NCBI RefSeq assembly: GCF_000720185.1
Contig: NZ_JOIY01000014.1
Span: 1-64,000, forward strand
From: Streptomyces sp. NRRL S-340
GTDB lineage: Bacteria; Actinomycetota; Actinomycetes; Streptomycetales; Streptomycetaceae
DNA: 64,000 nucleotides
Reading direction: 5' to 3'
Under the pieces are notes generated by a model. It saw nothing but the letters and a program-made list of their open reading frames with translations. It ran no database searches and was not told the origin of the DNA. The position numbers were made by a program, and so were the translations under genes. This document shows, piece after piece, positions 46,901-55,852 of the stretch (position 1 is the first letter of the stretch; every line of letters begins with the position of its first letter).

Positions 46901-47965
46901 ACCGGGCCGCCAGGGCAGCCCCCCGCCCAGGTCCACGACGACGGCGTTGCGGAAACCGGCCCGGGCCGCGCGATGCCCCTCGGGCACCTGACCGCCGTCC
47001 AGCACCACGACCACGTAGGGCTCGTCGGCGGTCGGCGAGGCACCCGCCTCGAAACCGGAGCGCTCGGTGAACTCCTCACCGAGCAGGTCCTCCAGTTCGG
47101 TGAAGGCCGAGGTGATCAGCCGGGCCGGGCCCGCGCCGTCCGTCTCGTCCGGGTGCAGCGCGTGCGGCAGCCACTTGGCCCACTCCCAGTCCGGGCGGTG
47201 CTCGGGAGCCACACAGAACGCGATCATCAGGTTCTGCGGGGTGTGGGCCACCGCCAACTGCCCCACCAGGGCGCGCGCGGCAGCCAGCACCTTCGCCCGC
47301 TCGCCCTGGAAGAGCACGCGGGCCCAGGCGCGCAGGAACAGCGCGATCGGCTGCTCGGGCACGGTCGAGTAGGCGTTGATGAAGGCCCGCAGCGCGTGCG
47401 CGGTCAGCGGGTCGAGGTCCTCCACGGGCTTGGTCGCCTTGTTCACCAGCTGGAGGGAGAGCCGCTGGTCACCGACGGCCAGCCGCACCTCCGCGAAGTC
47501 GGCGTCGGAGGCGCGGCGCTCCCACAGCCGGGTGGTGGCGGCGAACGACCACAGCTCCTCCGGCTCCGGGTGCCTCCAGGCCAGGGCGCGCTGCTGCTCG
47601 GCCACGGCCGCCCGTGCCTTGCGCCGCATCCCGCCGAGGTAGCGCAGGTAGTCGCGGCGCACCCCCTGCATCTTCTGCTTGCGTTCGGAACCGGACTTCA
47701 CCAGCTGCCCGACCAGCATCGTGATCATGGACAGCAGCATCAGCCCGACCACGAGGTAGATGACCGGCCCGGTGCCGCTGCCGATACGTGTGTACAGCAG
47801 CACCATGCCGACGGACATGCCCGCCATCGGCAGATACGTCAGCAGGCCGGCCGACGAGGAGGGTGTGGCCTCCGACAGGGTCGGTGGCTCCTGGAGAGCC
47901 AGTTCGCCGTCGGGCAGGTCCGGGCCGCGCCGACGGACGGGCCTGCGGAAGAAAACCACGCTCAA
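43937..47965 (-). CDS. eccC: EccC, three-domain FtsK/SpoIIIE-type ATPase of type VII secretion
   Basis: 1,342 residues from a TTG start with GAAGGAG upstream. Two membrane helices (about residues 40-90) precede three ATPase domains. Walker A motifs are GATGSGKS (~494), GGPQSGKS (~849) and GDSESGKT (~1135). Walker B is complete in domain 1 (LLVVVDEFSELL). Domains 2 and 3 read VFLVIDGW and LFVLVDDYD, without a usual catalytic Glu, as is common in EccC proteins. EccC is the motor that recognises WXG100 partners and drives export. This is the fused form (EccCa plus EccCb). It is transcribed away from eccD. Confidence 0.95.
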   Translation of the reverse strand: MSVVFFRRPVRRRGPDLPDGELALQEPPTLSEATPSSSAGLLTYLPMAGMSVGMVLLYTRIGSGTGPVIYLVVGLMLLSMITMLVGQLVKSGSERKQKMQGVRRDYLRYLGGMRRKARAAVAEQQRALAWRHPEPEELWSFAATTRLWERRASDADFAEVRLAVGDQRLSLQLVNKATKPVEDLDPLTAHALRAFINAYSTVPEQPIALFLRAWARVLFQGERAKVLAAARALVGQLAVAHTPQNLMIAFCVAPEHRPDWEWAKWLPHALHPDETDGAGPARLITSAFTELEDLLGEEFTERSGFEAGASPTADEPYVVVVLDGGQVPEGHRAARAGFRNAVVVDLGGGLPWRPGRTVLRLRVEEGEPAEPGQPAYDELKIVRTDRDRKETTIPLGRADRLGPAAARALAAQLAPMRTGATAEAAQPLSTDIQLTALLGIPDLHRFSPAEYWERRGGQRQRLRVPIAVGADGRPVELDLKESAQDGMGPHGMLIGATGSGKSELLRTLVLGLALAHSSETLNFVLVDFKGGATFLGFDELPHTSAVITNLADEVSLVDRMQDALRGEIQRRQELLRSAGNFTSVLDYEKARAAGTPLEPLPSLLVVVDEFSELLAAHREFMDLFVAIGRLGRSLGVHMLLASQRLDEGRMHQLEGHLSYRIGLRTFSAMESRGVLGVPDAYELPSQPGAGFLKSGVEPLTRFRAAYVSGPYRQKVGALAQEKIAGQVVPWTGDWVGGRDDTAAEEPAAATTAGADEEEADSLMAVALDRLRDSGPPAYEVWLPPLGEPPTLDALLPPLIPDPELGLTTADWEGRGRLRVPLGIVDKPFEQVRDLLTVDLAGAGGHVAIAGGPQSGKSTLVRSLITALALTHTPREVQFYCLDFGGGTLSSLSGLPHVGGVVGRLETERVGRTLAEMTTLLAHRERLFLEHSIDSMATLRRRRAAGEFPEERHGDVFLVIDGWQTMRQEFQDHTQTVAQLATSGLNYGIHVVTATTRWAELATAVRDQSGTKLELRMGDPLDSTIDMRRARTVPTVPGRGLTVDSKLHFLTTLPRIDGIDDAASLSDGVADLVAAVAESWQGPSAPPVRMLPTELDAAQLPSAPEGRRFHIALGVEETQLEPAWHNFAETPHLVAFGDSESGKTNLLRLVAKGVVERFTPAEARILVVDFRRELVEAVPKEYQLGHAVSVDQLAEYVDGVGRALKTRTPGPDISPAQMRQADWWAGPRLFVLVDDYDLVANPMRPVFEPLLEHLPLGYEVGLHMVVTRAAAGAMRGLNDPLVRRMLEVNTPGLLMSCPPSEGYLFNNIRPRILPPGRGSYVTRRSATQIQLGLLHGTEEDGMG

Positions 47966-48364
47966 CTGGGTCTCTCCTTCACGTGTGCACGGGGCGGAAG
48001 AACCGGGGCCCCGGTGCTGAGGGGGGAGGGGCCTGGGCGGGGCTCACCGCGAGAGCGCCGCACCCGGTCCGCCCCGGCTGGGAACGGCGTGTGCGCCACG
48101 TGTCGCCGCGGCGGCACGCGCCGGTGCCGGGCACGGTCCCGGAGACTCACGGTGAAAACACGTTTGTGGCCATGAGAGTATCTGCTGTCAGGCACTGTTG
48201 GCGAAGGCACCCGGCATGCCCTCGACCGCCTCACGCTCCGCCCCGGCCCGCTGGCGCCCGCGCCGGGACGAAGCGGCTTCCCAGACCACCTCGCCATGCC
48301 CGGCGGCAGGCCCGCCCGCGGTCCGGTCATGGCCGTGCATGTCCCCCGGAAGGCTGTTGCCCTC
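47966..48364. promoter_or_regulatory. Divergent eccC / eccD intergenic region
   Basis: 399 nt without a gene that I can support. A less GC-rich patch at about 48140-48190 (acacgtttgtggccatgaga) is the likely promoter area. On the minus strand GATACT could be a -10 box for eccC, but its -35 (TTCGCC) is poor. Confidence 0.35.
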
Positions 48365-49765
48365 ATGAGCGAAGGCTCGATGAACGGGTTGTGCCGTCTC
48401 ACGGTGCGCGCCCCTGAGAAGACCCTGGACCTCGCCGTACCGGCCGACGTCCCCATCGCGGACCTGCTGCCCGTGATCGCCACGCACGCCGGTGAGGACC
48501 TGGCCGAACAGGGCCTGGAGAACGGCGGCTGGGCCCTCCAGCGCATCGGCGGCAGCCCCCTGGACCTGGAAGGCACACCCGCCTCGCTCGAACTGCGCGA
48601 GGGCGAGACGCTGTTGCTGCGCCCCCGGCGCCAGGAGCTTCCGCCGGTCCGCTACGACAGCCTGCTCGAAGCCGTCTCCGCCGCCGTGCGGGGCCTCCCG
48701 CACGCCTGGACACCCGACGTCAGCCGCTGGGTGCTGCGGGCCCTGATGGGCGCGGCGCTGCTCGGCTGCCTGGTCCTGCTGGCCACCTCCGGCGGGGCGG
48801 CGGGCGACCGGGCCGTGCTCGCCGCGGGTGCCGCCCTGCTGGCCCTGTCCGGCGCCGGTTCGGCGGCGCGCGTCCTGGACGACCGCCCGGGCGGGGTGCT
48901 GCTCGGCCTGTCCGGCGCCGCCTTCCTCGCCGTGGCCGGAGCGCTGCTGACCGGCGCCGGACGGCCCGGGGACGGGGCGGCGCGCACCGTCGGCGCGCAC
49001 CTGGTCGCGGCGGGCGCCGCCGGGGCGGTCGGGCTGGTGCTCGCCACCGCAATGGTGGCCGGGTACCCCGTGGTGTTCGCCGCCGCCGGCGTCGTCTGCG
49101 TGGCGGGGGTCCTCGGCGGCGGCGTCATGCTGGGGCTGGACGTGACCTTCCCGCAGGCCGCCTCGGCCGTCGCGGTCGGCGTCGTGCTCTTCGGAGCCTT
49201 CATCCCGATGATGTCCTTCTCCCTGTCCGGGCTGCGCCTGCCACCGCTGCCGACCAACCCCGACCAGCTCCAGGAGGGCATCGAACCGCGCACGGAGGAG
49301 GACGTGGCCGCCGGAGCGGCCGCGGTCGACCAGTGGATGACCGGCCTGTACGGTGCCGTCGGCCTGGTGTGCGCGGCCTGCCTTGCGGCCATGGCGACCC
49401 GGCCGGGCCTTCCGGAGACGATCACGTCCCTGCTCCTGGCTCTCCTGCTCGCCCTGCACGCGCGCACCCTGGGAACCTCCTGGCAGCGGATCGCCCTGGT
49501 CCTGCCGGCCGGTGCGGGAAGCGTGTTCCTCGCCGTCGAGCTCGCCCGCGCCCACGGCACCCGCGGTGAACTCCTGGGCACCGCCGCCCTGCTCGCCGCC
49601 GCCGCGCTCGCCGGAGTCGTGTGCTGGACGGTTCCCGGGCGCCGGCTGCTGCCCTACTGGGGCCGCGCCGGCGACCTGCTCCACTCCGCCGCGGCCCTCG
49701 CGCTGCTCCCGATGACGCTGTGGGTCCTGGACGTCTACCGAAGCCTGCGCGGCCTGAACGGCTGA
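48365..49765 (+). CDS. eccD: EccD, integral membrane channel subunit of type VII secretion
   Basis: 466 residues from ATG 48365, chosen because GGAAGG lies 11 nt upstream; ATG 48296 and ATG 48329 are in-frame alternatives. Residues 8-90 form a ubiquitin-like YukD domain (CRLTVRAPEKTLDLAVPADV). About eleven hydrophobic helices follow (for example VLRALMGAALLGCLVLLA, AAGVVCVAGVLGGGVMLG). A cytosolic loop around IPMMSFSLSGLRLPPLPTNP is typical of EccD. It forms the membrane core with EccB and EccC. It is first in the operon, 19 nt before eccB. Confidence 0.95.
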   Translation: MSEGSMNGLCRLTVRAPEKTLDLAVPADVPIADLLPVIATHAGEDLAEQGLENGGWALQRIGGSPLDLEGTPASLELREGETLLLRPRRQELPPVRYDSLLEAVSAAVRGLPHAWTPDVSRWVLRALMGAALLGCLVLLATSGGAAGDRAVLAAGAALLALSGAGSAARVLDDRPGGVLLGLSGAAFLAVAGALLTGAGRPGDGAARTVGAHLVAAGAAGAVGLVLATAMVAGYPVVFAAAGVVCVAGVLGGGVMLGLDVTFPQAASAVAVGVVLFGAFIPMMSFSLSGLRLPPLPTNPDQLQEGIEPRTEEDVAAGAAAVDQWMTGLYGAVGLVCAACLAAMATRPGLPETITSLLLALLLALHARTLGTSWQRIALVLPAGAGSVFLAVELARAHGTRGELLGTAALLAAAALAGVVCWTVPGRRLLPYWGRAGDLLHSAAALALLPMTLWVLDVYRSLRGLNG

Positions 49766-49784
49766 ACTTCCGAGGAGTGTCACC

Positions 49785-51290
49785 ATGCAGTCCCGACGCG
49801 ACCAGGTCATGGCGCACCAGTTCCTGGTGTCCCGGCTGACCTCCGGCTTGCTGCGCGCCGACCCCGACCTGGCCGAGCCGCCCGCCCGGCGGACCAACCG
49901 CGGCATGACCTACGGAATGGTCGTCGCCGTCGTCCTCGCGGCCGGTTTCCTCCTGTTCGGCTTCATCAAGCCGGGCGGCAACACCTCCTGGCGCAGCGGC
50001 AAGTCGCTGATCGTCGAGAAGGGGACGGGCACCCGTTACGTCTACGACGGCCGGCTCCACACGGTGCTCAACTACCCCTCCGCCCGCCTGCTGCTCGGCC
50101 CGGACATGTCGACCGTCTCGGTGTCCGCGCAGTCCCTGGCCGAGGCCCGTCACGGCAACCCGGTCGGCATTCCCGGAGCCCCCGACTCGCTGCCTGACGC
50201 CGCCTCCCTCAACGCGCATCCCTGGCAGGTGTGTGCCGCGACCGAGGTCACCGCGTCCGGGGCGCACAAGCCGCTGACCGTGCTTGCGGTCGACGCGGAG
50301 CACGACGGCGTGGGGGTGGGCTCCGACCAGGGTGTGCTGGTGAAGGGGCCGGACGGGGACCCCTACCTGCTGTGGCAGGACAACAGGTTCCGCATCCCCG
50401 GGGGCAAGTCCGCGCTGGCAGCGCTCGGTTACGGCGGCACCGACCCGCTCACCGTCTCGGCGGCCTTCCTGGACGGCGTCCCGGCCGGAGCCGACCTCAC
50501 GGCGCCCGCGCTGGCCGGTCTCGGCTCGGCCGGACCGCATCTGGACGGACACGCGACCAGGGTGGGCCAGGTGTTCACCGTCCAGACACCTGGTTCCGCG
50601 CAGCGGTACTACGTGCTCGGCCGCGACGGTCTGGTTCCCCTCACCGCCACGCAGGCGGCCCTGGTGCTCGGCGACCACCGCACCAAGGAGAAGGCGTACC
50701 CGGCGAGCGCCCCCGCGGCCGTCGCGCTCTCCGCGCAGGCGCTGGGCGGCACCCTCGCCGCCACGGGCTCGGCCTCCGCCGAGGCCGTACGGCAGTCCGG
50801 AGCCCGGCTGCCGCAGCGGCCCCCCGCCCTGCTGACGGTGCCCGACTCCGCCGGCGTCTGCGTCGGCCTCGACGCACAGGGCACCCAGGCACTCCAGGTG
50901 ACGCTCGCCCTGGTGCCGGTGCGTTCGCTCACCGACCAGGCCCTGCCCCCGCTCAAGGCGTCCGCGCCCGCCTGCCTCGCCGTCGACGGCATCGCCGTGG
51001 CCCCCGGCGGGGGCGGTCTGGTGCGTGCCCTGACCAGCTCGGGCGGCGGCACGGGCACCGCGACCTACCTCGTCACCGACAGCGGGGTGAAGTACCGCCT
51101 GCCCAGCGCGGACGCCGCCAAGGACCTCGGCTACGACCTCACCGCCGCCGAGGGCCTGCCCGCCGCGCTGCTGAACATGCTTCCGACCGGCCCCGATCTC
51201 TCCCCCGCGAGCGCCGCCACCGGCCATGTGTCGGTCACCGGCACACCTACCTGCGGCCGGGACGGCCGGGCCGCCGGCAAATCCGCCTGA
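49785..51290 (+). CDS. eccB: EccB, type VII secretion membrane/periplasmic subunit
   Basis: 501 residues from ATG 49785, with GAGGAG 8 nt upstream. The N-terminal cytosolic helix has the family motif SRRDQVMAHQFLVSRL, followed by one membrane helix (YGMVVAVVLAAGFLLFGF, about residues 42-60) and a large extracytoplasmic region with repeated domains. Examples are VYDGRLHTVLNYPSARLLLG near 90 and GVKYRLPSADAAKDLGY near 450. A Cys pair (VCAATEV; VCVGLDAQ) may form a disulphide. It connects the EccC/D core to the cell wall side. Confidence 0.95.
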   Translation: MQSRRDQVMAHQFLVSRLTSGLLRADPDLAEPPARRTNRGMTYGMVVAVVLAAGFLLFGFIKPGGNTSWRSGKSLIVEKGTGTRYVYDGRLHTVLNYPSARLLLGPDMSTVSVSAQSLAEARHGNPVGIPGAPDSLPDAASLNAHPWQVCAATEVTASGAHKPLTVLAVDAEHDGVGVGSDQGVLVKGPDGDPYLLWQDNRFRIPGGKSALAALGYGGTDPLTVSAAFLDGVPAGADLTAPALAGLGSAGPHLDGHATRVGQVFTVQTPGSAQRYYVLGRDGLVPLTATQAALVLGDHRTKEKAYPASAPAAVALSAQALGGTLAATGSASAEAVRQSGARLPQRPPALLTVPDSAGVCVGLDAQGTQALQVTLALVPVRSLTDQALPPLKASAPACLAVDGIAVAPGGGGLVRALTSSGGGTGTATYLVTDSGVKYRLPSADAAKDLGYDLTAAEGLPAALLNMLPTGPDLSPASAATGHVSVTGTPTCGRDGRAAGKSA

Positions 51291-51456
51291 GAAACGGTCC
51301 GTTGATGTGAACCCCAACCGCATGTATCTCGTGTTAGATATGTGGTGGGAGGTCTGTCGGCGCCACGACGTCTCCCGCCCCCATCCCTGCTCGTGGTCCG
51401 GTGTCACTGCCGAAGGACCGGACGGACGAGCCGTACGTTCGAGGTGAGGAGACGGT

Positions 51457-51840
51457 ATGAGCCCGGTCCCGATGGACGCAGGTAAGAAGTCGTCGGACGA
51501 GACGTACAGCAGTATCCACTCGGAGCTGACCACGGCGAAGAGCACGCTCGACGGCGTGCACCAGGCCGTGGAAGGGCTCCGTGCGCAGCTCTCCAGCGGT
51601 TACGGCGGCGAGGACGGCCAGGCGTACCTCCAGGTCATCAACGGCTGGCTCCGCGAGTTCGAGCAGATCAACGCCGCCACCCAGAAGATCATCACCGTGG
51701 TGGAGCACAGCAGCGCGACGGACCGCAGGGCCCTTGCGGCCAACATCGAGGAGACCAACGCCTCCGGGCGGACGTCCGCGCTCGACGGGTCCGACTACTC
51801 CACGCACTCGTTCCACACGCTGGCGCCGGAACACGCCTGA
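51457..51840 (+). CDS. WXG100-family protein (YGG variant)
   Basis: 127 residues from ATG with AGGAG 6 nt upstream. Two predicted helices flank GYGGEDGQAY, where the Trp of the WXG turn is replaced by Tyr. The C-terminal 40 residues (ATDRRALAANIEETNASG and on) extend past the usual 100. The size, the helix-turn-helix and its place directly before a canonical WXG100 gene suggest that the two form a secreted heterodimer. It begins the substrate part of the operon, 166 nt after eccB. That gap contains TTAGAT-like hexamers and may have its own promoter. Confidence 0.85.
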   Translation: MSPVPMDAGKKSSDETYSSIHSELTTAKSTLDGVHQAVEGLRAQLSSGYGGEDGQAYLQVINGWLREFEQINAATQKIITVVEHSSATDRRALAANIEETNASGRTSALDGSDYSTHSFHTLAPEHA

Positions 51841-51913
51841 CCCCGTTGCCCGTGCCGCAGCCGCGTGGGTGCAAGAACAAGAGTGACGACACACTGGGAG
51901 AAGAAGGCAAGCC

Positions 51914-52210
51914 ATGGGAATCGACGCGAATTTTCCTGCCGTTCAGTCCGTCGTGCAGCAGATGGAGGAGCAGGCGGCGATCATGAACAGGACCATCGAC
52001 AATCTTCAGGAACACCTGGCCGGGTACACCCGAAGCTGGATCGGTGAGGACAAGGCCGCGTACGACGACGTCAACCGGACCTGGGAGCGCTGCCAGAGGA
52101 ACGCCAAGGCGCTTCTGGACCGCCACACCACCACGCTGAACAACAACATGGTGACGCTCGCCCGCGCTTCGGCGTCGAACCGGGACGGCTTCCAGAGCAT
52201 CACGATCTGA
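51914..52210 (+). CDS. WXG100-family secreted protein (EsxA/B-like)
   Basis: 98 residues from ATG, with GAAGG about 6 nt upstream. Helix 1 runs to LAGYTRSWIGEDKAAYDD, which holds the W-I-G turn, and helix 2 follows (NRTWERCQRNAKALLDRH). A YxxxD-like signal can be read at AAYDDVNRTW. It is the expected partner of the preceding YGG protein and is exported by EccC recognition of the C-terminus. Confidence 0.93.
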   Translation: MGIDANFPAVQSVVQQMEEQAAIMNRTIDNLQEHLAGYTRSWIGEDKAAYDDVNRTWERCQRNAKALLDRHTTTLNNNMVTLARASASNRDGFQSITI

Positions 52211-52247
52211 CCCGACGGCAGTGTGCGATCGGCACCGGGAGGCATGA

Positions 52248-52697
52248 GTGGCAGCCGACGACTACCATCTGGAGCGGCTTGACTTCGCCGCTCTCCAAGC
52301 ATTCATCGACGGCGGTGTCGCGAAGTTCCAGGAGGAACTGAAGAACATACGGCTCTCGGACACCAAGTCACCCAGTCTTTTCGAGCTCTCGACCAGGACC
52401 CCCGTCATGCGCCTGGGCTTCCTGGAGCAGGACGAGAGCACCGGCATGCAGGCGTTGTCCGGGCGGATGAAGAACGCCGCCGGCGCCGTCGACAAGGTCC
52501 TCAACAAGCACGTCACGGCCTTCGGGGAACTCCACCTCAAGCTGGATGACGTCATCACCACGATGAGGAAGGCGCAGCAGCACAATCTCACCGAGGTCGA
52601 CGCACAGAAGTTCCTGACCGCCCTCGGTGGTTACGAGGCGGCGCTGGGCGGTGGCAACAGCAACGCGAGCCAGACGCCGCCGACCTCCAAGAACTGA
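52248..52697 (+). CDS. Helical type VII-associated small protein
   Basis: 149 residues from GTG 52248, with GGGAGG 6 nt upstream. It is largely helical (LDFAALQAFIDGGVAKFQEEL; KVLNKHVTAFGELHLKLDDVITTMRKAQ), with a Ser/Pro/Thr-rich tail (NASQTPPTSKN). No WXG motif is present. The size and position among the substrates suggest a secreted helical partner or a chaperone. It lies 37 nt after the WXG100 gene. Confidence 0.85.
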   Translation: MAADDYHLERLDFAALQAFIDGGVAKFQEELKNIRLSDTKSPSLFELSTRTPVMRLGFLEQDESTGMQALSGRMKNAAGAVDKVLNKHVTAFGELHLKLDDVITTMRKAQQHNLTEVDAQKFLTALGGYEAALGGGNSNASQTPPTSKN

Positions 52698-52729
52698 GCA
52701 CGTGACCGTCTGGACGGAGTAGGGGCATC

Positions 52730-55700
52730 ATGCCGACGGACAATTGGGAACACACCATCACCCAGATGACCGGCTGGCGGATGCCCGAACGCAAGGACAT
52801 CCAGCAACGCAACGGTGACAGCAATGCCGTCTGGGTGAACGTCGACGTCAAGAAGATCGGCGACGTCAAGCCGTCGGATCCTCTCGTGCTCCACCAGGAG
52901 GAGAAGGAAGACGGGTACCACCTGGAGTTCTTCCACGTCGAGAACTTCAAGCTCGGCAAGCTGGAGGGGACGGGGATCACCAAGTGGCAGGTGGAGATCC
53001 AGTACGTCGCCAACGACGCGGTCCATGACTACTTGACGAACCCGCTGCGCGCCCTGACGAACCTGGTGTCCCGGCACACCTCCGTCGAGGAGAACCCGTC
53101 CGTCTCCGGTGCTCCCACCGCGGACGAGGGTGTCGATCTGCTGAACTTCGTCAGGCTCGCGGAGGCGTTCGACAAGACGGGGCGATTCTTCAAGGATCAC
53201 ACCGACACGCTGGACAGGTGGAAGAAGGACCTCGGCGACGAGCAGGCCGCGTGGAAGGGGACTGCCGCCGGGGCCTTCTACCATCTGCTGGACGGCCTGC
53301 ACGCGAAGTACGAGAACTACACCCGGCAGCTCATGCTCCCCGAGGGGGCACAGAGGTACAAGGCGGCGTCGGACCCGACCTTCGAACCGGCGACGCTCCA
53401 CGCGAATTCGCTGATCGCGGCGGAACGTGCTGTCTACGAGGCGTTCTGGGAACTCTACCAGGCCTACTACAAGTTCCTCTGGGGGCAGGCGGGTGAGGTA
53501 CCCGTGGTCTGGCCGGACAGCCGCGTCATCGGATACCGTCTGCCGGCCGACCCCAAAGACGTTCTCAAGATTCATTATCGGTCCATGGCGCAGTGGATCA
53601 ACACGGTCAACGCCCACACCGTCGCCACGAACGGCAAGAAATTCGCGGTGGACACCGCCAACTACTCGGAGAGCTCCTATTACGGGGCTTTCGTGGACAC
53701 GAGTACGTGGGCCAATGTGGCGGCATCGGCCCGGGACGCGTGGACGAAGAACCTCGAGATGAATCTGGACGAGCCCGCGCACCGGGTCGTCACCTCTCTC
53801 CAGCAGATGCTCAACCACGAGCTGGACCCCAACTGGAACACGGCGTTCGCCTTCGAGGACACGTCCAACACCTCGCTGACCAACGACGTGAACCAGGAGA
53901 TCCAGGAGAAGAGCGGGAACGACCTCAACGAGAGCTTCAAGAAGCTCAACGACAACTTCAACACGGGGCTGAGTGATCTCGGTGGCGGGATCAAGGACGG
54001 GTTCGACAACTTCAACTCCGGGTTGAGTGATCTCGGTGGCGGGATCAAGGACGGGTTCGACAACTTCAACACCGGCCTGAGTGACCTCGGTGGCGGGATC
54101 AACGACGGGTTCAACAATTTCAACTCCGGGTTGAGTGATCTCGGTGGCGGCATCAGCGACGGGTTCAACAACTTCAACTCCGGCCTGGGCGACTTCAACA
54201 GTGGGCTGACCGGTGGCCACGGCGACCTCACCGGTGGTGGCGGCGACCTGACCGGCGGTGGCGGTGACCTGTTCAACGGACTGAAGGGGCCCGACGGTGG
54301 CGGTGCGTTCACCAACGGGGCGTCCGACCTCCTCGGCGGAAACTCACCCACGGGAAACCCGTTCCCGAACGGTCTCGGTCTCGGCCTCGGCACCGGTCTG
54401 CCGATCAGCAACATCGACGGCAGCACCACCACGCGTACCGGCACGGGTGTGACGACGACATTCCCCGACGGCACTTCCACGACACGCAACGCCGACGGCA
54501 GCCTCACCACGAAGTTCCCGGACGGCACCGTCCGCACGGTCACACCCGACGGCGCGGTGAAGACCGTGGACCCGAACGGGCACACCGTCACCAGCCACCT
54601 CGGTGTCGGGGAGTCGGTGAAGAACCCCGACGGCACCAGCATCACCCGCAACGCGGACGGCAGTCTGACGCAGACGGCGGGGGACGGCACAAAGACCACC
54701 ACCTTCACCAACGGCTCCTCGGAGATCGTCAAGCCCGACGGGCAGATCCAGCTCACCTCTCCGGACGGCACGGTCTCCCACCTCAACCCCGACGGCAGCC
54801 TGACCACGAACGGCGCCAACGGCTCCCACGTGACGGTGCACCCCAACGGCGACGTGACCACGACCGACGCCCAGGGGCACACCACCACGAGCCACATCAA
54901 GCCGGGCCAGAGCATCACCAACGCCGACGGCAGTACCACCACCGTCGACAGCAAGGGCGACATCATCACCCGTCACCCGGACGGCAGCACCACCACGGTG
55001 CACCGGGACGGGACCGTCACCACCACGAACCCCACCGGCCCCGGCAAGGGCGGCAACACGCTGACGGGCCACTCGGACATCAAGGTGCCCGACCCCTACA
55101 GGTTCCCGACGATCGGGACCGGGGACCGGGTGACCCACCTGCCCAACGGCACGGTCGTGACCGACCGGCCCGACGGCACCTCGCACACCCGCTTCACCGA
55201 CGGCAGCGCCATGGTCACGAGTTCCGACGGCCAGTTCCAGGCGCTGCCCAGTCCGGCCGGCGCGGCGGCCTCGGCGGGACTCGGCGCCGGTGCGGGCGAG
55301 GGCCTCGGCGCCGCTGCCGCCGCGGGAGCCGGGTCGTCGGCGGGGGGCCCGGCCGGTGCCGGCGTCTCGGACAGCCAGAACGCGCTCGGCCTCCTCTCAC
55401 CGATGATGATGATGGCGGGCATGAACCGCATGGGCGGCCAGCAGCAGGGCGGCGGCGGCTCCGGCGGCGGCGAGCGCAACCGTGAGACGTACGACGACCA
55501 GAGCATGGACGGCGCCGTCTTCCAGCACGGGATGCCCGGCCCCGCCCCGGCCGGCGCCCAGGACGAGGCCGAGGACTGGGAGGAAGAGGAGAGCGACTCC
55601 GAGGAGCTGCTCGCCCCGCGGCGGCCGGCCACGGAATCCCCGTACGGAATGCCGAGCGCGTCCCGCATGTCCACGCAGAGCGGGACGTCCTGGTCCTCGG

Positions 55701-55759
55701 ACGGCAAGGACGTGTGGGGAACCGAGGGCGGCGGGCTGCCCGCCTCCATCGGACACTGA
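52730..55759 (+). CDS. Large WXG-motif repeat protein, likely type VII substrate
   Basis: 1,009 residues. Residues 150-210 have a helix-AAWKGTAAGAF-helix unit that resembles a WXG turn; more helices run to about 400. Residues 409-487 contain four to five 18-residue repeats (FNTGLSDLGGGIKDGFDN). A Gly-rich GGDLTGG stretch follows. Residues 560-840 carry many short beta repeats around PDGT/PNG (FPDGTSTTRNADGSLTTKF), comparable to the extended beta repeats of Rhs/YD or adhesin stalks. An Ala/Gly-rich segment and an acidic tail (EDWEEEESDSEE) end it. There is no signal peptide. I infer a secreted or surface fibre exported by this ESX system. Confidence 0.85.
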   Translation: MPTDNWEHTITQMTGWRMPERKDIQQRNGDSNAVWVNVDVKKIGDVKPSDPLVLHQEEKEDGYHLEFFHVENFKLGKLEGTGITKWQVEIQYVANDAVHDYLTNPLRALTNLVSRHTSVEENPSVSGAPTADEGVDLLNFVRLAEAFDKTGRFFKDHTDTLDRWKKDLGDEQAAWKGTAAGAFYHLLDGLHAKYENYTRQLMLPEGAQRYKAASDPTFEPATLHANSLIAAERAVYEAFWELYQAYYKFLWGQAGEVPVVWPDSRVIGYRLPADPKDVLKIHYRSMAQWINTVNAHTVATNGKKFAVDTANYSESSYYGAFVDTSTWANVAASARDAWTKNLEMNLDEPAHRVVTSLQQMLNHELDPNWNTAFAFEDTSNTSLTNDVNQEIQEKSGNDLNESFKKLNDNFNTGLSDLGGGIKDGFDNFNSGLSDLGGGIKDGFDNFNTGLSDLGGGINDGFNNFNSGLSDLGGGISDGFNNFNSGLGDFNSGLTGGHGDLTGGGGDLTGGGGDLFNGLKGPDGGGAFTNGASDLLGGNSPTGNPFPNGLGLGLGTGLPISNIDGSTTTRTGTGVTTTFPDGTSTTRNADGSLTTKFPDGTVRTVTPDGAVKTVDPNGHTVTSHLGVGESVKNPDGTSITRNADGSLTQTAGDGTKTTTFTNGSSEIVKPDGQIQLTSPDGTVSHLNPDGSLTTNGANGSHVTVHPNGDVTTTDAQGHTTTSHIKPGQSITNADGSTTTVDSKGDIITRHPDGSTTTVHRDGTVTTTNPTGPGKGGNTLTGHSDIKVPDPYRFPTIGTGDRVTHLPNGTVVTDRPDGTSHTRFTDGSAMVTSSDGQFQALPSPAGAAASAGLGAGAGEGLGAAAAAGAGSSAGGPAGAGVSDSQNALGLLSPMMMMAGMNRMGGQQQGGGGSGGGERNRETYDDQSMDGAVFQHGMPGPAPAGAQDEAEDWEEEESDSEELLAPRRPATESPYGMPSASRMSTQSGTSWSSDGKDVWGTEGGGLPASIGH
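53954..54187 (+). repeat. 54-bp tandem repeats in the large type VII substrate
   Basis: A period of exactly 54 nt is seen with unit starts at 53954, 54008, 54062, 54116 and a partial fifth at 54170. The units encode FNxGLSDLGGGIxDGFxN. The high DNA identity between units suggests recent expansion or frequent recombination. Confidence 0.9.
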
Positions 55760-55768
55760 CCGGAGACC

Positions 55769-55799
55769 GGGATCACACGTCGGGAACACGTGTGGTCCC
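55769..55799 (+). terminator. Hairpin between the repeat protein and YbaB-like genes
   Basis: The 12-nt arms 55769-55780 and 55788-55799 pair with one mismatch around a 7-nt loop, 9 nt after the stop. No U-tract follows. It may attenuate transcription within the operon or stabilise the upstream mRNA. Confidence 0.5.
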
Positions 55800-55852
55800 G
55801 CCGCCGGCCGTCCGCCGATGGCACCGGCCGGCACAGACACACAGGAGCGATC

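Noticed and set aside
44393..48175. A 1,260-codon plus-strand frame opposite eccC, and a 1,769-codon plus-strand frame at 34066-39375 opposite the EccA-like and lectin genes.
   Set aside because: Mirror frames of eccC, the EccA-like gene and the lectin gene; the second even spans two real genes and their gap.
52248..52697. Considered as a third WXG100 protein.
   Set aside because: Helical and of fitting context, but no W-x-G turn is present and it is longer than the family; kept as a type VII-associated protein only.
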